A stretch of 8,970 nt of DNA from JBGSYJ01 sp041750915 (lineage in GTDB: Bacteria; Acidobacteriota; Thermoanaerobaculia; Gp7-AA8). Every line of letters begins with the position of its first letter. The stretch's first letter is position 1. Where the stretch lies: positions 1 through 8,970 of the forward strand of contig JBGSYJ010000371.1 in NCBI GenBank assembly GCA_041750915.1, read 5' to 3'. Under the pieces are notes generated by a model. That model saw nothing but the letters and a program-made list of their open reading frames with translations. It was not told where the DNA came from and made no database searches. The translations under genes were made by a program, and so were the position numbers. Below are positions 6,389 through 8,970 of this stretch, piece by piece.

Positions 6389-8110
6389 CTATCGCCGGGC
6401 CGCCGCGATCGCTTCGCGCAACTGCGGCAAGTCGCGGTCCGCTTCGCTCCACGCCTCGAGCACTTTTCGGTATGTCGCGCGGGACGCCTCCATCCTGCCC
6501 GCAAGAGCCTGGGTTTGTGCGAGGCCGAGAAGGGCATGACCGCTGTGCGGCCGGAGAGCGAGAGCTCGTTCCCAGGCCGCTTCCGCCTGCTCGAAGTTTC
6601 GAGCGCGCATGTGAACTCTCGCGAGGGTCTCGTATACGGGTCGCGCGTAGTGCGGCGGCTCCCAGTAGCCGAGATCTCGTTCGCTGTCGGCAGCCTGCTG
6701 GAGCAGCAGAACTGCTTCGGGGATGGACCCCTCGAGCGCCGCGACGACTCCCTGCAACTCCAGCGAGTGCACATCGAGAATTCTCGCCGCGTGGCCGCTG
6801 TACCAGTCCGAGCCGCGCGCGGGAGCGCTGGTCGCGAGTCCCTTCGCAAGCTCCGACAGCGCCGCTGAATGTCTCTTTGCCTCGATCGCATCGCTCCGTT
6901 CGGATGCTTCCATCCCGCGGAGAAAGAGTAGAAGACCTTCGAGATAGCCCTTCGAGAGCGATGCGTTCGGATGATCCTTCAATGCTGCAGAAAGACTCCC
7001 GATCGCGTCGAGCCACCGGCCGTAGCGCATCTGCAACCGTGGGAGTGCAGCGAGTCCGCCGAACACGATGTACCCCGCGCCTCGATTTTCGAGCCGCTCA
7101 TCCTTCACCGCGAGGCCTGCAAGAACCTTCGCCCACTTCACACCTTCCTCGAACCTACCATCCTCGGCGCAGTTGCCCACGAGATAGTCGAGGTTGTGCA
7201 CATAGTTCCAGTTCGCCACGGGAGAAACGCCCTGCGATTTCATGTACGCAAGATCGATCTCCATCGACGCATGGAAAGCCGTCCGCGCCTCGGCGTATCG
7301 GCCGATGCGATAGTAGATGTGTCCCGGCATGTGTCGCAGATGTCCAGCCGCGGGCGCGAGTTCCGGAAGCTTGACCGCGCTCTCCAGAGCATCCTGCGGT
7401 CGCGGACCATTTTCGACGGCGTGAATCCAGTAGTGATGCACGGCGGCATGTTCCGGATGGGTGTGCAGCAGATTTCGCAGAATCGCCTGGCCGTACAGCT
7501 TTCCCTCACGCGGTCTTCCATCGGGAGCGTAGCTGCCAGTCGGGGTCGAGAGCGTGTTTGCGAGAAAGAGCTTCGCATCGACGTCATCCGGAAACCGATC
7601 GATCAGCGCCTCCATCTCGCTGATGAATGCAGATCGACCTTTGCCGGGCTCCACGAGCAGCGATGCCGCGCGAATATAAAACTGCTCGCGCTCACTTGCC
7701 TGCGGCGCGAGAGCGATCGCCCGCGCAAGCGCGGCGTCGCGTTCCGCCTTCATTTCCTTCGCGTTGTATCCGAGTGCCGTGAAGAGGCCCCAGTGCGGCA
7801 TTGCTGCCTCAGGGTCGAGGCGCGCAGCCTCGCGGAATGCCCTGTACGCCTCGAAGTCCCAGAACGCATGAAGCATGTTGATGCCCTGATCGAAAAAAGC
7901 CTGAGCCTGAGGCGATTGCGTCGTGATGGGGAAGTGGCTGCTGCCAACGCCGCTCATGAGTGGAGGCGCGGTGATCGAAGATGCTTCAAACGGAACGCCG
8001 CTCCGGCAATGATGAGCGGGCTGTTCAGAATCAGGAGTGCTCGAGAGAGCACTCGTCGCGAACACGATTGTGACGAAGGCGAACCGCAGAATTCGACCCA
8101 TCCTGTTCAT
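6389..8110 (-). CDS. Exported tetratricopeptide-repeat protein with histidine-rich central motifs
   Basis: I take the ATG at 8110 (573 residues); a TTG at 8131 would add seven residues but has no ribosome site. Residues 1-23 look like a signal peptide (MNRMGRILRFAFVTIVFATSALS), so the protein should be exported. An N-terminal TPR-like block has AFFDQGINMLHAFWDFEAYRAF and then REAARLDPEAAMPHWGL. The middle has conserved-looking histidine clusters: HHYWIHAVE at about 225-233, HLRHMPGHIYYR at 257-268, and NYVHNLDYL at about 302-310. Typical TPRs return near the end (NFEQAEAAWERALALRP, then GHALLGLAQTQALAGR). Proteins with this DPxxAMxxWG and HMPxHIYxR pattern recur in bacteria, but I know no assigned function. 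TPRs suggest protein binding; the histidines could bind metal. The gene lies upstream of the kinase on the same strand, separated by the hairpin array. Confidence 0.9.
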   Translation of the reverse strand: MNRMGRILRFAFVTIVFATSALSSTPDSEQPAHHCRSGVPFEASSITAPPLMSGVGSSHFPITTQSPQAQAFFDQGINMLHAFWDFEAYRAFREAARLDPEAAMPHWGLFTALGYNAKEMKAERDAALARAIALAPQASEREQFYIRAASLLVEPGKGRSAFISEMEALIDRFPDDVDAKLFLANTLSTPTGSYAPDGRPREGKLYGQAILRNLLHTHPEHAAVHHYWIHAVENGPRPQDALESAVKLPELAPAAGHLRHMPGHIYYRIGRYAEARTAFHASMEIDLAYMKSQGVSPVANWNYVHNLDYLVGNCAEDGRFEEGVKWAKVLAGLAVKDERLENRGAGYIVFGGLAALPRLQMRYGRWLDAIGSLSAALKDHPNASLSKGYLEGLLLFLRGMEASERSDAIEAKRHSAALSELAKGLATSAPARGSDWYSGHAARILDVHSLELQGVVAALEGSIPEAVLLLQQAADSERDLGYWEPPHYARPVYETLARVHMRARNFEQAEAAWERALALRPHSGHALLGLAQTQALAGRMEASRATYRKVLEAWSEADRDLPQLREAIAAARR

Positions 8111-8164
8111 TGAAAGCACACTCTCGGGCAAAGAGCAGTCACAAATCTCGAAATCTCTACGTAG

Positions 8165-8184
8165 CGGCGGATTCCGATCCGCCG
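8165..8184 (+). repeat. Hairpin with CGGCGG stem and ATTCCGAT centre, GTAG 5' flank
   Basis: Arms CGGCGGAT (8165-8172) and ATCCGCCG (8177-8184) enclose TCCG. The element is preceded by GTAG (8161-8164) and followed by TTC. It shares flank and centre, but not stem, with the hairpin at 8272-8293. Confidence 0.8.
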
Positions 8185-8214
8185 TTCTTCGGGATCGTCG
8201 GAACTCGCGCGTTC

Positions 8215-8258
8215 TGGAGCGACGACCCGGGATGAATGCTCCACATGTCGTACCTCGG
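8215..8258 (-). repeat. Second copy of the TGGAGC module, core in opposite orientation (orientation B)
   Basis: TGGAGC (8215-8220) and GCTCCA (8238-8243) enclose GACGACCCGGGATGAAT, whose reverse complement ATTCATCCCGGGTCGTC matches the core of the 85-bp repeat. The flank CATGTCGTACCTCGG (8244-8258) matches 6331-6345 at 12 of 15 bases in the direct orientation. Confidence 0.75.
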
Positions 8259-8271
8259 CACTCCCTGGAAC

Positions 8272-8293
8272 GAGGGACATCGGAATGTCCCTC
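8272..8293 (-). repeat. Hairpin with AGGGAC stem and ATTCCGAT centre, GTAG 5' flank
   Basis: On the plus strand, arms GAGGGACAT (8272-8280) and ATGTCCCTC (8285-8293) enclose CGGA. Read on minus it is GTAG, AGGGAC, ATTCCGAT, GTCCCT, CGTTC, the same plan as the hairpin at 8165-8184. It ends 13 bases before the possible -10 box of the DUF3237-like gene. Confidence 0.8.
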
Positions 8294-8305
8294 TACTGGT
8301 GCGCG

Positions 8306-8311
8306 TATACT
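8306..8311 (+). promoter_or_regulatory. Possible -10 box (TATACT) for the DUF3237-like gene
   Basis: TATACT starts 30 bases before the ATG at 8336 and fits a -10 consensus at five of six positions. I see no TTGACA-like box at the usual distance; that position lies inside the hairpin at 8272-8293. Weak evidence only. Confidence 0.25.
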
Positions 8312-8335
8312 GTCGCCTCACGAACGGAGAGCTCT

Positions 8336-8776
8336 ATGACGGGCGAAAAAATATACGAATACGATCTCGATGTTGCAGGGATTACAGACTATGGGATGAG
8401 CCTCGATGCAATCCTGGCCGGCACGGAACCACTTCCGGCGCAGGGTGCTCGCATTGACGTGGCCTTCGAGGGCAACGGCAGTGGCCGCGTGAGCGGACGA
8501 GTGCGAGGGATCGACTATGTGCGTGTGCGTGCCGACGGCCGCATCGACCTCGATATACACGCGACGGTCGAAACCGAGGATGGCCACCGCATCGCGCTCT
8601 ACGCTGACGGCGTGGCGGTTCCGCGCGTGGGTGAGCCGATTGCTGACCTTTGGGAAAACGTCACCCTCAGCACGGCGTCTGAGAGCTACGCATGGGTCAA
8701 CGCGCGCCAGGTCTGGGCAACCGGGACCGTGAACTTCGCTACCGGCAAGATTCACATCGAAGCCTGGATGCAATGA
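8336..8776 (+). CDS. DUF3237-like small protein
   Basis: I start at the ATG at 8336 (146 residues) because GGAGAG at 8326-8331 is a well-spaced ribosome site, and the longer in-frame start at 8285 would add a segment translated from a hairpin repeat. There is no signal peptide or membrane helix, so the product is probably cytoplasmic. The sequence is strand-rich and follows the DUF3237 plan: an opening strand YEYDLDV, a central GRVSGRVRGIDYVRVRADGRIDLDIHATVETEDGHRIAL block in which DGR and EDG mark turns of a barrel, and a closing strand block (TGTVNFATGKIHIEAW). The family is about 150 residues long with unknown function. The stop codon overlaps the next start as ATGA, so its translation is probably coupled to the kinase gene that follows. 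Confidence 0.75.
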   Translation: MTGEKIYEYDLDVAGITDYGMSLDAILAGTEPLPAQGARIDVAFEGNGSGRVSGRVRGIDYVRVRADGRIDLDIHATVETEDGHRIALYADGVAVPRVGEPIADLWENVTLSTASESYAWVNARQVWATGTVNFATGKIHIEAWMQ

Positions 8777-8970
8777 TCGGCAAGACGCTGTCGCATTACG
8801 TGATCACCGCGAAACTCGGCAGCGGCGGGATGGGGGTCGTGTATGAAGCTGAGGACACGACTCTCGGCCGGCATGTCGCCCTGAAGTTTCTCCCGCCGGA
8901 GATGGCGCAGGATCCATCCTCGCTCGAGCGGTTCAAGCGGGAAGCGCGGGCTACCTCGGCGCTCAACCAC
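8773..8970 (+). CDS. N-terminal part of a second serine/threonine protein kinase (3' end outside window)
   Basis: The frame opens at ATG 8773 and is still open at the window edge, giving 66 residues. It starts with a very short lead (MIGKTLSHYVITAKL), then the glycine loop GSGGMGVV at 16-23, the ATP lysine K38 in VALKFLP, and the helix-C glutamate E57 in FKREARATSALNH. This is the standard beginning of a Hanks-type kinase; the catalytic loop lies beyond the window. It resembles but does not duplicate the kinase at 3358-6033 (compare VAIKILP and FEREARTISGLNH). Its ATG overlaps the stop of the DUF3237-like gene by ATGA and no separate strong ribosome site is visible, so translation is likely coupled. 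Whether it also has a membrane helix and a sensor domain cannot be seen. Confidence 0.93.
   Translation, partial: MIGKTLSHYVITAKLGSGGMGVVYEAEDTTLGRHVALKFLPPEMAQDPSSLERFKREARATSALNH

Larger units (their letters stand above)
8111..8335. other. Divergent intergenic region carrying three short repeat elements
   Basis: This 225-bp region separates the TPR gene (-) from the DUF3237-like gene (+), so it must hold the promoters for both. In order it contains a hairpin (8165-8184), a copy of the module from the kinase leader (8215-8258) and another hairpin (8272-8293). No gene is evident here. Confidence 0.7.

Noticed and set aside
6034..6891. In-frame upstream extension of the kinase by 286 residues
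   Set aside because: The extension runs through the repeat array and then antiparallel-free overlap with the TPR gene in another frame; its translation is a low-complexity echo of the repeats, and the kinase fold starts right after ATG 6033.
6971..8113. Long plus-strand open frame (380 codons)
   Set aside because: It is antisense to the TPR gene, with Arg- and His-rich composition and no recognisable motif.
8111..8131. TTG start seven codons upstream for the TPR protein
   Set aside because: There is no ribosome site before it, and ATG 8110 gives a normal signal peptide.

Overview
The window is GC-rich and bacterial. Its content fits Acidobacteriota or a close soil/sediment relative: a Hanks-type kinase fused to a PD40/TolB-like propeller, a single-domain TonB-C protein, an exported DinB-fold protein, a large exported TPR protein, and many short palindromic repeats between genes. 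The phylum is inferred from gene style only; there is no rRNA or marker gene here.

Layout. 1-375 (+) is the C-terminal end of a multi-pass membrane protein resembling an ABC-2 type permease. 481-1182 (+) is a seven-helix membrane protein of DUF2306-like appearance, and 1220-1789 (+) is an exported DinB/YfiT-fold protein with the three-histidine site; these two are probably one operon. A 169-bp imperfect inverted repeat (1814-1982) fills the gap to a convergent minus-strand pair: a TonB-C-domain protein (3139-2642) followed by a small secreted two-cysteine protein (2549-2019). A second, related short palindromic element lies at 3263-3317. Next on the minus strand is a membrane serine/threonine kinase with a C-terminal propeller (6033-3358), preceded by an exported TPR protein (8110-6389). 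On the plus strand, a DUF3237-like protein (8336-8776) overlaps by ATGA the start of a second kinase gene (8773 onward), which runs off the window.

The least ordinary content is between the genes. The 355-bp gap between the TPR gene and the first kinase is an array of an 85-bp tandem repeat, each unit with a strong GGCAGGGCC/GGCCCTGCC hairpin, closed by an inverted hairpin copy touching the end of the TPR gene. The divergent gap 8111-8335 holds a partial copy of the same repeat, with its core inverted relative to its flank, between two further hairpins that have unrelated stems but the same ATTCCGAT centre and the same GTAG flank. All of these hairpins carry TCCG at the apex, so they may be one family whose loop is conserved while the stem changes.

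The genes do not form an obvious pathway. A plausible reading is two kinase signalling modules facing away from each other (TPR plus kinase-propeller on minus; DUF3237 plus kinase on plus) with repeat-filled leader regions, next to unrelated envelope and exported proteins. No complete defence, biosynthetic or mobile system was recognised.
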